Part shown: piece after piece, positions 1 to 12,032 of the stretch
Numbering within the stretch: position 1 is the stretch's first letter
Layout: every line of letters begins with the position of its first letter
Source of the DNA: Xenoacremonium recifei
Taxonomy: Eukaryota > Ascomycota > Sordariomycetes > Hypocreales > Nectriaceae
NCBI GenBank assembly: GCA_012184525.1
Contig: WOFQ01000005.1
Coordinates: 992,001-1,056,000, forward strand
Direction of reading: 5' to 3'
Length of the DNA stretch: 64,000 bases
Notes under the pieces: model-generated
Databases searched by the model: none
What the model was told of the DNA's origin: nothing
What the model saw: only the letters and a program-made list of their open reading frames with translations
Program-made: the position numbers and the translations under genes

Positions 1-1330
1 GTCATCTACTGACCCCAACTTCGAGAAGTTCCTGAGACATTTTCACCTTGCATTGCGCCAGAACAACGCGCAGAAGGGATCACAGTAGTGGAGCCAAACA
101 CCCAGACCAAGCAGACACTCTACATTGCGTGAAATCTGTTGAGTATCTCTACACCCACGTGGGATCATGAAGTCTTTCTAGTATGACACAGAGTCATCGG
201 GATCGAGCCGTTGCACATTACACCGCTGGGTTACAGCTCTTGTTCAAGGCTACCCATGATACCAGTGACACGTCCGACTTCGATTGCGTCCTTGCCACTT
301 TATGGCCCATGATTGTCTACGAGCAGAGGATGGGGACGGCTGCGGTATAGGTCTCATCACTCACCGCCACGGAGCAACATCGCTGCTTCAAGTGAGAATG
401 CGCGATCTTAGATCTGTACTTCAACGAGATACAAAGTACGGAGATAATAATCTTGACAACCCTTCCATCGCAAGAGAGGAAGGGGACGAATACCTTTCGC
501 CGATTGCCACACGAATTCTCGTCTAGATATCATTGATGGATGGAGCAGCAGCTCTACATGGCCTAGGAGGGACCTTCAATGACCTGCTCGGCGAGGCCCT
601 GTTTGACACAGCTGAAGACAGGACGCTCTATTGGCCCAAGGGATTGATCACCCTACGAAAGCATTCCAACATGGTATATCAAAAGATTTGGGGCATCTCG
701 TACCCGTAAAGTCAATTGCTTGAAGATCTTGAGAGTGCGCAGGTTTTGAGCCTATACGCGGAATCGGGCCAACTCCGTTGCATTTTGGCCAAGATTGTGA
801 GGAGCTGTGAGAATCTCGACTATGAGGCTCATGTTGAGAGGTTTAGCCACGCTATGGATGATATCGAGATGAGATACAGCGAAATATTCTCGGCCGCAAG
901 CGTGGTTGAGGTTCCAGCCGACGGCTCTCACCGTGGGTTTGTCATGAACATCCGATTTATCGTTCCGTTTTACTACGCCATTGCGCTCTGCTATTATCGG
1001 CTGGTCCAAAAATCCGAATCACTTTGCAATGCGCAGCGGAAGGCTTTGCGGGAATTGATGACGTTGGCATTCCAAGGACATCGCGATGAGGGCGACACAG
1101 CAATGGGCCGAATCGCCTGGCCGCTATTCATAGCTGCCCTGGAATCTGATGATGCTATACATCGGACTTGGATTATGGAGCGGTACAAAGTTATCGCGAA
1201 CGAAGGAGAGAATTATAGAGCATATAGGGCGCTTCAACATTCGTTTGCAAAGCAAGGAACACATGAGAGACGAATCAGCTACTGGGATCTGATTCAACAA
1301 CATAATGTCGAACAATTTGTAATTATATAG
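1..1330 (+). pseudogene. Decayed fungal transcription factor (C-terminal regulatory domain only)
   Basis: Conceptual translation resembles the C-terminal regulatory domain of fungal Zn2Cys6-type transcription factors, ending in a recognisable tail (SYWDLIQQHNVEQFVII, stop at 1330). The open part at about 716-1330 gives roughly 200 residues. Upstream, the same frame is broken by TAG at 524-526 (just before ISLMDGAAALHGLGG, where I expect Trp in relatives) and TAA at 707-709 (just before the LLEDLESAQ motif). Before about 335 the homology (HYTAGLQLLFKATHDTSD, then LWPMIVYEQ) lies in another frame, so there is also a frameshift near 331-345. No zinc cluster is visible; the 5' end may lie outside the window. 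The two stops could come from C-to-T or G-to-A changes, but this was not tested. An intron could remove one lesion but hardly all three. Confidence 0.6.
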
Positions 1331-1600
1331 AACTTTGTAATAAGCAAAGGGCAAGGATTTTGGTGTATTTGCCTCGAAACCCGAGTCACAATTACTCTAC
1401 CAACTTCTCTTTCACAGGGTCGACGCCAGAGTGAACCAGATTTTCTCAACCATGTGTATTAAAAGATAGCCTCGCCTTGCAAGTACATATTATAACAGGG
1501 TATATGTATAATTATTACTTTTCAACTAATCATTCTGTTCCTACAACAGACCCTCCCATCACAGCCTGTAGCCTGAATAGCGTTGGTAAGTGCAAAGCAA

Positions 1601-3459
1601 TTACCAAACGGTTCCCTTGACCTGCTTGATGTTCTTGACGTTGATGTCCTTCCACATAAGCACGGAGACCAGGGTGATGGAGTACATGCAGACAGCGGTA
1701 ATCAGCATGAGACGCTGAGTGTCACCGTAAGCGTGGTTGATAGCATCACGGGCGGGAGAGCCAATGGGATAAGATGACTGCACGGTCAGATCGCCGTAGA
1801 TGCTGGCGAAGTTGTCGATAGCACTAGCGGGCAGGTACTCCATCAACTTCTTGGGGAAGATGCTAGTCCACATAGCCGCAGCAATGGTAGAGCCGATGGA
1901 GCCGCCGACGCTGGCGACCATGCCTTCCATTGCGAGGATGGCCGTGATGTCCTCGTGGCGGGAAACAGCCATGACAGTCATCTGCTCACAAATGACCAGG
2001 ATACCACCACCGAAAGCGATGAAGATCAGGCACATGCAGATATATCCAACGTCCTGGTCGGGCTGACGGAAATGGATCATCAGGCCGACACCGAGGATAG
2101 TCAGGGGAACACCGAAGTAGAGAGCCTGCCACTTGAGACGGCCGTTGAAGCGGATGATAATACCCATGATGATAGAGCAGAAGGTAGCGCCCATAGTGTA
2201 GATGTTGCCGATGTAAGTGGCGTGGGCAACAGACTGGTCGTAAACCACGATAAGCATGGAGTACAGGTAGTTGTCCCACACGTACCAAGCCGTGTAGATA
2301 CTGGCAACCATGGTGTAGGTAAAGAACACAGTTCGGTTGGCAATTAGATCCCACCGGATGAAGGTGACAGGGGCGAAGTACTTCTCCCACACCGCGAATG
2401 CAATGACAAGAAGTCCACCGAAGATGAGGAAGCAGATGATCAGGGGGGACCTCCACTCATCCTTCTGGTACGTGTAGATAGCGAAGGCAAGGAGGAACAG
2501 GGACAGACCAGCAACCACAAGCAGGATGCCAATGACGTCGAATTCCTTAAGCCAGTACAGAAGGTTCTCAGTGAAGCCACGGCCGTGCTCCTCCGTCTTG
2601 ACGAGACCCTGCTTGACAGCCTTTCTCTGGTTCAGGTAGAAAAGGGCAAAGAGAGGAAGACAGACGACAGGGTAGATGATCGCCCACACGCCGAGACCCC
2701 AACGGAAACCAATATGGTTAAGAGCGTCTTCAGCAGCAGGACCATAAGCCCAGACGGTAGCGAGCCAAGGAGACGAGGCGAAGGCGATCATGAAAGCTCG
2801 GCTCTTCAGCTGAGATGTATCAGCGATGAAAATGGTCGATGAGAAGTCAATGCAGTTGTAGCCGACGCTGTAGAAGACTTGGCCGGCAGCGTAGGTGGTG
2901 ACGTTGTTGCAGCCAGCCAGCATGATAATACCCATCGTCATGATAAGAACCATGAAGCCGAAGGCCTGAGGACGGCCCCAAACGTTCATGATCTTAGCAA
3001 AGGGCAGCTTGATAACACCCGAAACAATCCCGGCGACAATGCTGGTGGTTGCAGTCAAGGAGTGCTCCTGGAAGCTGCTGGTAACGTAGGGGGTCAGGGT
3101 GCCGATAATACCAGACGAAAAGGCCTGGACGAAGCTGACGAGCCAAATCCTGTAGGATTTAATGTTAGTTTGCCTAACTCTGATCTGAGTCTCTATGCTA
3201 GAAAGAAAACATACAGGATGTAGGCAATGATCAAGTGGTTTCTGGTCCAGACCTGGGTCATGGCTCGGATAGCCTCGACACCATGCTGCTGAATGTGCTC
3301 CGAGGAGGAGTCATCGCCCGAATCATTGCCCTTCTCGTTGTTGTTGACGGCGGTCTCCTTGTTCTCGCCGGTGATGGCGGGGTTCTCGGCGTCGTGAGGA
3401 GTGGTAGTCTCCTCAACGACAGGCGAGCCAGAGACTCGGGCTGGCATGCGGAATCTCAT
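1601..3459 (-). CDS. mirB: MirB-like siderophore-iron transporter (MFS, SIT family)
   Basis: Two exons, 3215-3459 and 1601-3149, with a 65-nt intron (GTATGT...TACAG) give 597 residues. A hydrophilic acidic N-terminus of about 70 residues precedes about 14 hydrophobic segments. Motifs typical of the siderophore-iron transporter family are present: SLTATTSIVAGIVSG near the first helices, the FGRPQ-like loop (WGRPQAFG), WEKYFAPVTFIRWDL in the middle, and the C-terminal INHAYGDTQR. The family imports ferric siderophores such as triacetylfusarinine C by proton symport at the plasma membrane. The frame is open to 3588 but begins there with GTG, so the ATG at 3459 was taken. A GATA-type palindrome at 3962-3980 suggests iron repression through SreA. 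The MirB assignment rests on overall resemblance; substrate is inferred. Confidence 0.82.
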
Positions 3460-3961
3460 CTTGGCCGAAATGGACGAACACCGCAAGACTGGACAAGTGC
3501 TGCTGAAGGTATCGCGAGGTTGCTGCAGAGAGTCGACACCTGCTGGGCTTGAGCTGGAGAGAGATCGCCGGCCCAAGCTGTCGGCCACGAGGGTCTAATA
3601 TACCAGCTCCCAGGGCTCCCCGGTCCTCAGTCTTCCACCCGCACGCAGCGTTGCATCCACCAAGCATAAAATTTCTCTCCCGTGATCCGTCCCATTCTCA
3701 TCCCATGGCAACACGCCCGTCCGTGCTACAACCGCTCCCCGTGGCAGTCCACAAGGGCCTCCATCCGCAGGCGAGACGGGGTTCAGGCCTTTCTGGGTAT
3801 AATGTCGGGAATGGCGTGGATGGCGTCCGTAGGATCGGCACTCTGGACGGCAGAAGCGGCAGTTCTCGATCCCTCTTCGGGCGGCTGCCGGCCCTGAGCC
3901 TCCACAGGCGATGAGTCGCGGCCCCTGGGATTGGGCCAGCCCGGCCGGGATGTTGATTATC

Positions 3962-3980
3962 TTATCAGATATTCTGATAA
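3962..3980 (-). promoter_or_regulatory. Palindromic SreA/GATA-type iron-response site upstream of the mirB-like gene
   Basis: A perfect 19-bp palindrome with 8-nt arms TTATCAGA and TCTGATAA around TAT. On the minus strand (the gene's strand) it reads ATCTGATAA, an exact match to the ATCWGATAA consensus known for the fungal iron repressor SreA. It lies about 500 bp upstream of the chosen ATG. Function is inferred from the motif and the downstream siderophore transporter. Confidence 0.65.
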
Positions 3981-6900
3981 TCACTCGATGGCCCCTCCAA
4001 TTTATTATCAATCGCCGCGAGACGGCTCGTGGGGGCTTTCCAGCGCCAGCGTAGGATTCATGGGCCAAATAAGCTTAGAACGCCCTTGAACCCCCGTCTA
4101 GCCTGAGCTAAACCCGTCCTTTGCTCTGCGATCCTTGTTCCTGTCATTCCACTCGCGAAGAAATTTCGCAGCTAAACGGGGCTGCGGTTTTCGGACCGTC
4201 ATCACACTCTGAGCCTTTCGCGCATCTGAGAGGCCGCAGGGGTCGAAGAACGTGGACACTCGCGCTTAGATCCTTGCCGTTAGTTGGCGATGCGTTGTTT
4301 TCCTGCACCCCTAACCCGGCTTCAGATGTCGGCTGGCCGGAATTGCCTTACTGTGCCCTGATCTCCGCCTGACCCAGGTGCTCTGATCTCGGCTTCCCAG
4401 ATGTGAGACAGATGACACTTGATGATTCGATGATTCGATTCTACGCAGAACCGCCCCGTCTGACACGTTGGTTTTGGGAAGACTGCCGCGGGTAGCGGCT
4501 CCAGCCAACATCAATAGCCCTCTGCTAACGATCCGCCTTCAGCAAACTTCAGTCCTGGGCGTATTTCCCGTCACAGCAAGCTTCTTGGCATTCTTGTTGC
4601 TCAGTACCCGTGGGTTACATCGTAGCAGCACATGGGATGGCGTGAGTTGGCCAGCCTGATGTGAGGACGCACTGAAGGCCCCTAATCTCCACACAAACTC
4701 ACGCGGAGTGTTAGAGATCCCCTGACTTGTGGGAAAATCCGGCCAGGATAAATTGTCGATCCTTGCTGAACTGATCGAGTGTGGGGGTTGAACGAACCAT
4801 GGATGAGAAACACATAAACCAGGTGCCCGAGACCGGCCTGTTGGTCTTGATCGAGAAGTCAGAGACGTCTCGCCCTTCGCTATCGCCGATGTCTGCTGCA
4901 AACATCGTGAATCTTGCCCCCGGTGGAGTGCGGGACAGTTCAAGATCGACGTCTCGAATCCACGTGTCGCCATGATTTGTCTTGGCAACTGGGTACGCTG
5001 GATACGCTGCAGTTCTCGATCTTTTGCATGAAGCTAAGAAGGGGCAAGCTTTTGCTCAGCACTTGGCGGCTGCGGCACAGTTCTTGCTTGGACGAGCAGA
5101 AGCAAAGGTGTTGGTAAGGTGTGGCTTTTTCCGAATGCCGAGACTAGACGCGTGAACAACTCCATGGCTTTCTTTTCTCTCATCCTCTCGGCAATGGAAA
5201 TGAAATAAGGCCCACCACAGCCCGGACGGGTCCTGCTAACAGCTGCAGGTGTACCGGAGAAGCAATTTAGCCCCAAGAACCCTTGATCATTAATCCGCAT
5301 CACATTACTTCTCTTCAACACCCCCACACAGGTTCTTACGCGGCCTGTTCCTCGGTTATGCGTAGACGCAGCCGTAGTGCGTAAGCTAGGGAGACGTACG
5401 TCTATCCATCGAGATGTTTTCGTGCATGGCATGCTATTGCCACACTCGATCTCCGGGGTTCTCCTCTCGGATCAGCGACATGATCAGCACCTCGAATCAG
5501 CTCTCTCTTTGTTATCTAAAAGATCAGGAGCTAGAAAACCTTTTCTAGCTTCTATGGGCTGGATTGTTCTATTCATGCTATAGGCTTGGCAGTCTAGAGG
5601 CTTGAGGAAGTGTGCCCATTTCGGACGATCCGTCGATAGTTCTGCCCTGCCCACCTGATCTTCCATTTCATCCCACTTCCCGAACAGTTGCCTGACACAG
5701 ATGTTGAGATAGTTTCTCAGCGCCAGATTCCGCAGTGCCTAGATGGAATCACTTAATAGCGGAATCAAGTGATTTCGTAGATCTATACTCCGTACCTTTT
5801 CACGATTTTTCTCTAGTCCTCCCCAGACGGCGAGTTCTCTATGCGGACAAATTTTTACTACCAACAGCACAGCGCATTTGCCAAGACATTGCTTGCGTTC
5901 CAGATTTAGATGAGCTCTGGAGAAAAATCTTCTCTCATTTCCAGGTCTGGAACTTCAGACCCAGGTGTTGGCTCTCGAACGTCTGGAATGAGAGCTAAGT
6001 ACGTAAGAACGACCCATTTCCGGAGCGGCAAAGGAGGTCTGAAGCAGGAGTGAGAGGAAAGGTTATTCCGGAATCAAAATTTGAGAGGCGAGGCAAGGGT
6101 TGAAGATCAAATTTGGGCTGCGCAACCTCGTCACGAATGCTCAACCATTCCTCTGCTACGAAGAAAGTCATAACTCATCCCGATACTTCGAAACCTTATG
6201 CCTCGTTCAAATTGACCAGGCAAACCTTATCTTAATTCCAGACACCTCCTCGTCCAGCCATAGTATTGGCTTCCTCGTGAGTTGGGAAGGTAATTTTGTC
6301 CAAAAAATCTCGACAGACAGCGAAGCCCAGGGAGAAGGGATACGCTGTGTCAAAACATCTTGTCCTAGAGGCGTGATTCGATACCGGTAAATTCTCCGCC
6401 TCAGCAGCAACTTCCTAAGGTCAACTCAGTATTCGTAGTCCAGAGAATCTACTCGGGATACCAGAAGGGGGGTTGGGGGTGGTATTCAGGATACGATGAG
6501 AAGATAAACAGGAAGTTAAAGAACACAGTCGTTCCGAAAGCGATCGGTTTACCTCAAAAATGCATCCGATCATCTAGATAAAATGTCGCCAGATCTAATA
6601 TCGGATGTTGCTGCCGGAATCATCTTTATCATCACTATCTTAGCGTTTGCTAACTACGGGATTGCATAAGTTTAAATCCTCTTCCATGAACTATGCTTAG
6701 CTGGAAATCACAAACTCAAGGTTATACGAAGCGCTCTTGGAGAAATCACACCTTCTCTTGTAGTATCACTGCTGCCTGATTCTATGGGTTCTAAGTTCAA
6801 TAGCGGGGGAAGAGCTCTTGTGTTGGTGTATTCCGGAGATTGTAACCATCGCGGATTTAACGAATGGCGGCGTCAGCACGCGCGCCACCCAGTGATGTCT

Positions 6901-7056
6901 TGCCCGATTCATGTATTGCCTAATTTGGAACACGGGGCCACTCTCCCCGCAGTGGTGCGAAGAATACCTCCAGGGTAACTCAAAATGGCATTACATGAAT
7001 TGGCACGAGTTGAGAGCAAGGAAGATAACTGCGCCACGTTCTGATGCGAGCTGGAG
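3981..7056. other. Long gene-poor stretch (about 3.1 kb)
   Basis: No open frame here shows a recognisable family, and frames longer than 80 codons overlap on both strands without splice-compatible partners. Contents noted: the distal promoter of the mirB-like gene, a short tandem GATGATTCGATGATTCGATT at about 4420, and a 28-residue hydrophobic frame at 6583-6669. It may hold an unrecognised non-coding transcript or remnants of lost genes. Confidence 0.5.
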
Positions 7057-7064
7057 TATAAATA
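7057..7064 (+). promoter_or_regulatory. TATA box of the aldo-keto reductase gene
   Basis: TATAAATA lies 140 bp upstream of the ATG at 7204, a reasonable place for a core promoter with a 5' leader of about 110 nt. Confidence 0.45.
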
Positions 7065-7203
7065 CCTCGCTCCTTATTATTCTCTAATTTTGACCATCGA
7101 AAACCATTGTGAACTCCTACCAACAGTTGCCTAACTCCAGCAGCTACCGGCGGTACCATTCAGCATAACTTCGCTAGGGAGCTAATTTAAGTCTCCGACC
7201 AAC

Positions 7204-8293
7204 ATGTCGACTCTTACGGCTCCTCGGGTTATCTTGGGCCTTATGACCTACGGCCCTAAGTCAATCTCCGATGCTCGTGTCACTGACGTCGAAGAGTTCC
7301 GGCATCATCTCGACGCCTTCCAAGGCCTGGGATACTCAGAGGTTGACACCGCCCGCATTTATATGAATGGCGAACAAGAGAAGTTCACCGCTGAGGCGGG
7401 GTGGAAAGAACGAGGACTCCACGTCGCGACCAAGTCTTATCCACTGACTCTAGGAAGTCATACAGTTGCAAACCTCCGTAAGGACTTGGAGATGTCTCTG
7501 GCTGATCTCGGAACGGATCAGGTGGATATCTTCTATCTCCATGCCGCTGATCGCTCTGTCCCTTTTGCAGAGACATTCGAGGCGACTAATACTTTGTACC
7601 TGGAGGGGAAGTTCAAACGCCTGGGTATCAGCAATTTTGTCGCTTTCGAGATTGCTGAAATTGTCATGCTCTGTGATGCGCGAGGATGGGTTAAGCCATC
7701 TATCTATCAGGGTATCTACAACGTCATCAGTAAGTGCATCATCAGGCAAGATTCCTCTTCCGAATGAACTTACTTACCTCTCAGCCCGAAATCTTGAGTC
7801 AGAAGTCATTCCTGCCTGTCGTCGCTACGGACTTGATATTATCGTATTTAATCCTCTCGCTGGTGGATTATTGACTGGGAAATTCTCCCCATCGGCAAAG
7901 GGAACCGACCTGGTCGACGGGCGGTACGACGAGAAGACTTTCCTAGGTCCAATCTACAAGATGATGTATTTCAGTGATGCCAGCTTTCATGCTCTTGAGC
8001 TTATTCAGCAAGCTGCGAAGAGGCATGACTTGACTATGTTGGAGATCGCACTTCGGTGGCTGGTTCATCATTCTGCTTTGAAACCCGCCAATAAAGGGAG
8101 TTACGACGGGATTCTGATTGGCGTCAGCAAAGTCCAGCAGATCGAGCAAAACATAATGGATCTGAGGAAGGGCCCGCTGCCAGAAGACGTCGTTGAAACT
8201 CTGGACAAGGCATGGCTTCTTGTCAAGGCTACCAGCCCCAACGTTTCTCACACACCACTGGTTTACACATACGAGGGCTACTCTAAGTCCTAG
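7204..8293 (+). CDS. Aldo-keto reductase, AKR7 (aflatoxin-aldehyde reductase)-like
   Basis: Exons 7204-7729 and 7785-8293 (55-nt intron, GTAAGT...CTCAG, phase 1) give 344 residues, a usual length for the family. The AKR catalytic tetrad is complete: Asp48 and Tyr53 (VDTARIY), Lys77 (ATKSY) and His113 (FYLHAADRS). The segment FNPLAGGLLTGKF and the C-terminal cofactor region with GILIGVSKVQQIEQN match the AKR7 branch, cytosolic NADPH-dependent reductases of dialdehydes and ketones. It begins a run of metabolic and regulatory genes reaching to about 17.6 kb. The physiological substrate cannot be read from sequence. Confidence 0.88.
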
Positions 8294-8324
8294 GCTCCTT
8301 CATGTATCTCGATTAGGTATCGGC

Positions 8325-9551
8325 TTATGCAACACTATCTAGATAGAGGCGCCCTGCCATAACGCTTATCAAACCCATTTCGTCCAGTCTTTCCTCCCAC
8401 TGCTCTATCGATCTAGATTGAGAGGCTTGCTTGAGTAATAAGTCTCCGAAGGTAAGAATCGGTTCATCTTCCGCAATTATAGCGGAATCTTTGAACCAAG
8501 TAGATTGGTCATCAGCTTCCCAAGCCATCTTGCTTGATGGCAATGGCATATCTTCCAATTTCCAGTCACAGGGGAGTCCCAAGTCCATAGCAAGGACGAC
8601 AGTCAGTATGAAATAGACATTCGCCGTGCGAAGACATGACTCCCAATAAATCCAGTCTTTCCAGTTATCAATAGATTGCAGAGATGAATGGTTGAGATTG
8701 ATATGAAAATACTTGAGTCTCAGGATGGCAAATATTTTCTTCTCGTCATTAGCTAGCGCCAAGAGATGCTTGGAATAGAGAGAGCCTTGAGTTCCGAGGC
8801 GGCTTCAGACTTACCCCAAGCGTGAAAAGCAATGCCAGGTTTCCGTATGAGTAATTCAAACTCGAACACCCGCACTTTAACCATTGTAGGATGTATAGAG
8901 TGATCGCTTGTGCGGCGGACAGTAACTCCCACTTCGGAAATGTATCACACTGCCACCCCGTAGTCAGCTCTCGATTGTGCTAGAGGTCATAAAGACTAAA
9001 GGAAATGAGGATATTTTGGGCACCTCTTCGTAAATCCTTTCTTGCTCTCTGTGAATATTATCCCAGAGCGTCAGTGCACACTGCGAGCCCTCCCCGAAGT
9101 CAAGGAAGATCTTCTTCGACATTTGTAACGAGTTAAGGCATGTCTCAGGAGGCTGCTTTGCCTCAGTAGCTTGTTTGTGGACGAAAAGCACTCGAGACGT
9201 ATCATGGGCTGCTTTGCTTGTCTGGCCGCAGAGATGTCTTAAGATGAGGTTTCCCATCAGGTTTTGGTGAGAGGTTTCCCAACTCTTTGGCCTGAACAGA
9301 GCGGTCGATCGTGGTGCAAGTTGCACTGGTAGCGACCTGTTGAGAAAATTTGATTCGGGATTTGGAGCGACGCGATCCTGTCTCGCCACCTTTGACTGGC
9401 CTCTGCTTTGCCTGTTCGATCTCTTGCGTCGTTTGTGGTAGTCGGTCATTACGGCGCGACGAACGTGAGCGCGTCGAGCATCTCGATCATTGGCAGGGTC
9501 ATCTGTCACGATGATGAATGTGCGCTCTTGATTGACGTTTGATGTAGGCAT
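8325..9551 (-). CDS. Fungal transcription-factor-domain protein without a zinc cluster
   Basis: Three exons, 9024-9551, 8815-8949 and 8325-8768, with introns of 74 and 46 nt that keep phase 0, give 368 residues. The N-terminus begins with FIIVTDDPANDRDARRAH followed by a basic stretch (YHKRRKRSNRQSRGQSK), a pattern seen in many Pezizomycotina proteins that carry the fungal-specific regulatory domain but lack the Zn2Cys6 motif. The C-terminal half is helical (FPKWELLSAAQAITLYILQW, YWESCLRTANVYF). It probably acts in the nucleus as a regulator or co-factor, but DNA binding is not shown. It ends 31 bp after the stop of the convergent aldo-keto reductase gene. Confidence 0.7.
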
Positions 9552-9943
9552 CTTTTTGGGTCCTTACACAGTTGTGGAAAGTAAAGATGAAGTCTCGTCA
9601 AAAGCAATTGGCTACGTAGCGTTTCTCCCAACGCCAATGCGGTAAAACTTTCAGCCGCTTACTTTTCTGCTTAAAGCCGACCCTGTTCAGAGGCGACAGG
9701 ATGACCAAGGATGTATTTCAACGACGTAAATTTCCACGGTCAAGAATTTACGAAAAACATGACTTAAATATGCACCACATTTATCAATATGATGCTGCTT
9801 TGACTCTCACGGCTGTCCCTTAAATCTCTTCGAATTCCCACCTTTCATTCTGACAAATACAACTATGCCGATTTCTGACTGGTTTGAATAGGGTGATAAA
9901 GGCTTCTAATTCAATATTAATCTCTCTAGTCAGGCCCAGTGCA
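9552..9943. other. Intergenic 392 bp
   Basis: Between the start of the minus-strand regulator (9551) and the stop of the minus-strand aminotransferase (9944). It should hold the regulator's promoter and the aminotransferase 3' end. No specific motif recognised. Confidence 0.4.
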
Positions 9944-11551
9944 TTAAGTTCTTTCCAGCTCCTCCAGCGCCTTTTCAATCTCATCGATTGCGGCCCAAAG
10001 ATCTTCTTCTTCAATCACCAAAGGAGGGCCAATCCGGATCTTGTTTCCGGACGCGTATGTCATGATGCCCCTCTCCAGAAGTAGAGAAGCCAGCTTGGCA
10101 GCTGTCACAGGGCCATCTGGATCAGATTCATCAATAAAAACAGAGAATAGCATTCCTCTGCCATGTACAGCTGCGACGTAGCTTGACTTGAGAGATGACA
10201 TTCTCTCCAAGAGCTCTTCTCCGATTCTGCGTGCCCTCTCGGGAAGTTTTTCATCAATCAAGACATCGATGGCTGCAATAGCGGCGGCGGCAGCTACGGG
10301 ATTCCCGGCAAAAGTCGAACCGTGTCTGTAATGATGGGTCAACAATGACCCGAGGCTGACGACAAAGAGAACTCGGGACAACTTACTGTCCGTACTTATA
10401 GCAACGCATGGTTTCTGCGTGTCCCATGACAAGACCCATGGAGTATGCACCGCCGACTAAGGCCTTGCCGAGAACGGCGATATCCGGCTGGACTTCCTCA
10501 ATCTGGTACGCGGCCATGTAGCCTGTCCTTCCCAGGCCACATTGCACTTCGTCTGCTATCCACAAGACATTGTACTTAGTACATAGATCTCTTACCGCCG
10601 TTAGATAGCCGACTGGGGGAGGAATGCAGCCAGCGCTCCCCTGAACAGTCTCGATCATGAATGCAGCAATCTTGTGTCCATGCTTTTGGAAACACTTCTC
10701 CAATTCATATGTATTTCCAAAATGTACCATCTCTCCGTCAATAATTGGACCGATATTCGGTAAGAATGGACCGCAATCTAAACAGCATTTTAGCTCCAAT
10801 AATTAACGAAATAATAGTAATAAAAAGATAATCTCAAGTAGAAGAGAAGGACTACCACGTATTCACTCCGACTATTGAACAAACTCTTGGCTTTTGCGGT
10901 CTTGTTGCTTACCTTCTCGAAGCATATGGTTAGTTGAAGCTGACAACGAGGTTGTAGTACGGCCGTGGTAGTTTCCAGACGCTGTCAGAATTATGGCCTC
11001 GCCTGATTCAATTCCTTTCTTTGAATAACCCCATTTCCTAGCAATCTTCACGGCCAAATCTATCGCTTCGGAACCGGAGTTCATGGCCGCGGCAACATCG
11101 AAGTTGAATAGCTGATAAAGGTCGGTTATTTTCCTGAGAACATCCCTAAATTTGATAAGATCCTACTTACTTCGCAAAGCTTCTTGCACATTGTTGTGTA
11201 CTGTAAAGTATGAACAGATCTGCCAGGCAACATGAGCCGCTGGGTTTGCTCAACTACGGCATCGACGATCTGGGGATGACAATGACCTTGACTGACGGAA
11301 GAGAAGCCAGCGAGAAGGTCGAGATATTTTTTGCCGTCTTGGTCCCAAAGGTAGGCTCCGCGCCCTCTCTCCATAACGATAGGATAAGCGGGCATACCCC
11401 GTATACCATACTGGTCATCAAGAGCAACGATCTCTGCTGTAGAGAGTCGCCTCACTGATCCATCGATACCGTTCGAAGACTTTATGTTGCACTTAGTGCC
11501 AACCTTAGAGGGCCCAACCTCGAAGGTAGGCGATGTCGCTGCCGGTGCCAT
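9944..11551 (-). CDS. Class-III PLP aminotransferase, ornithine aminotransferase-like
   Basis: Four exons, 11171-11551, 10913-11111, 10387-10777 and 9944-10325, introns 59, 135 and 61 nt, give 450 residues, the usual length of ornithine aminotransferases. Family landmarks are in order: GAYLWDQDGKKYLDLLAGFS and GHCHP (N-terminal substrate region), MNSGSEAIDLAVKIAR (cofactor phosphate loop), the PLP-binding Asp269 in DEVQCGLGRTG, and Schiff-base Lys298 in LGKALVGGAYSMG. The Asp-Lys spacing of 29 fits the class. It would transfer an omega-amino group (ornithine, 4-aminobutyrate or a related amine) to 2-oxoglutarate. The extra N-terminus of about 40 residues and SSVSQGHCHP in place of the usual SAVNQGHCHP suggest a paralogue rather than the housekeeping enzyme. 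It is divergent to the Zn2Cys6 gene at 12033. Confidence 0.85.
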
Positions 11552-12032
11552 TGCTGCTTCTGTTGGATTAATCGGTAAAGCAATGTTGACTTAAAGCGGC
11601 AAGGATCGAGAGCGATTTTTGAGCCTTTGTTTGAAGAATTGCCATCTATAAAGAAACAAAATACTACTTGCGGATTTTCCGTTCTCAAATCCTAGAAAAT
11701 AATAGTTGTTGGATGCTTGAAATGCGAACGCGAGTCTCGGCTTTGTTACTTGACGGTCGGCCTGAATCCTGGTTCCTGCTAATGTTGTTAGCAGTTCCAC
11801 AGCATAAACTTCTGCTATGCCCAAAGGAGAGTCTCGAGTCGCTCTAACAATTGCAGATTACGGAAGTTGGGCCTATCGGATATGTAGCACCTTATCAATA
11901 GTGCGTTGAAGGATCATCATCCATCCTCCTTATCAGCCTAATGTCCTACTGCGTTTCGCATCCCTCTTCTAGGAAGTTACAACTTGTGTCTCTGGTACGC
12001 GTTGCAGCGCAGTGCTGCAAAGCACCGCTAGG
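11552..12032. promoter_or_regulatory. Divergent promoter region, aminotransferase and Zn2Cys6 regulator
   Basis: 481 bp between two divergent start codons. No repeated CGG half-sites or other clear operator was recognised. Confidence 0.45.

Noticed and set aside
1955..2456. Antisense and shifted frames of 130-156 codons inside the mirB-like gene
   Set aside because: They are shadows of a highly biased membrane-protein coding sequence.
3595..4068. 157-codon minus-strand frame upstream of the mirB-like gene
   Set aside because: No recognisable family, it overlaps plus-strand frames and covers the SreA-type palindrome; it is more likely promoter or leader sequence.
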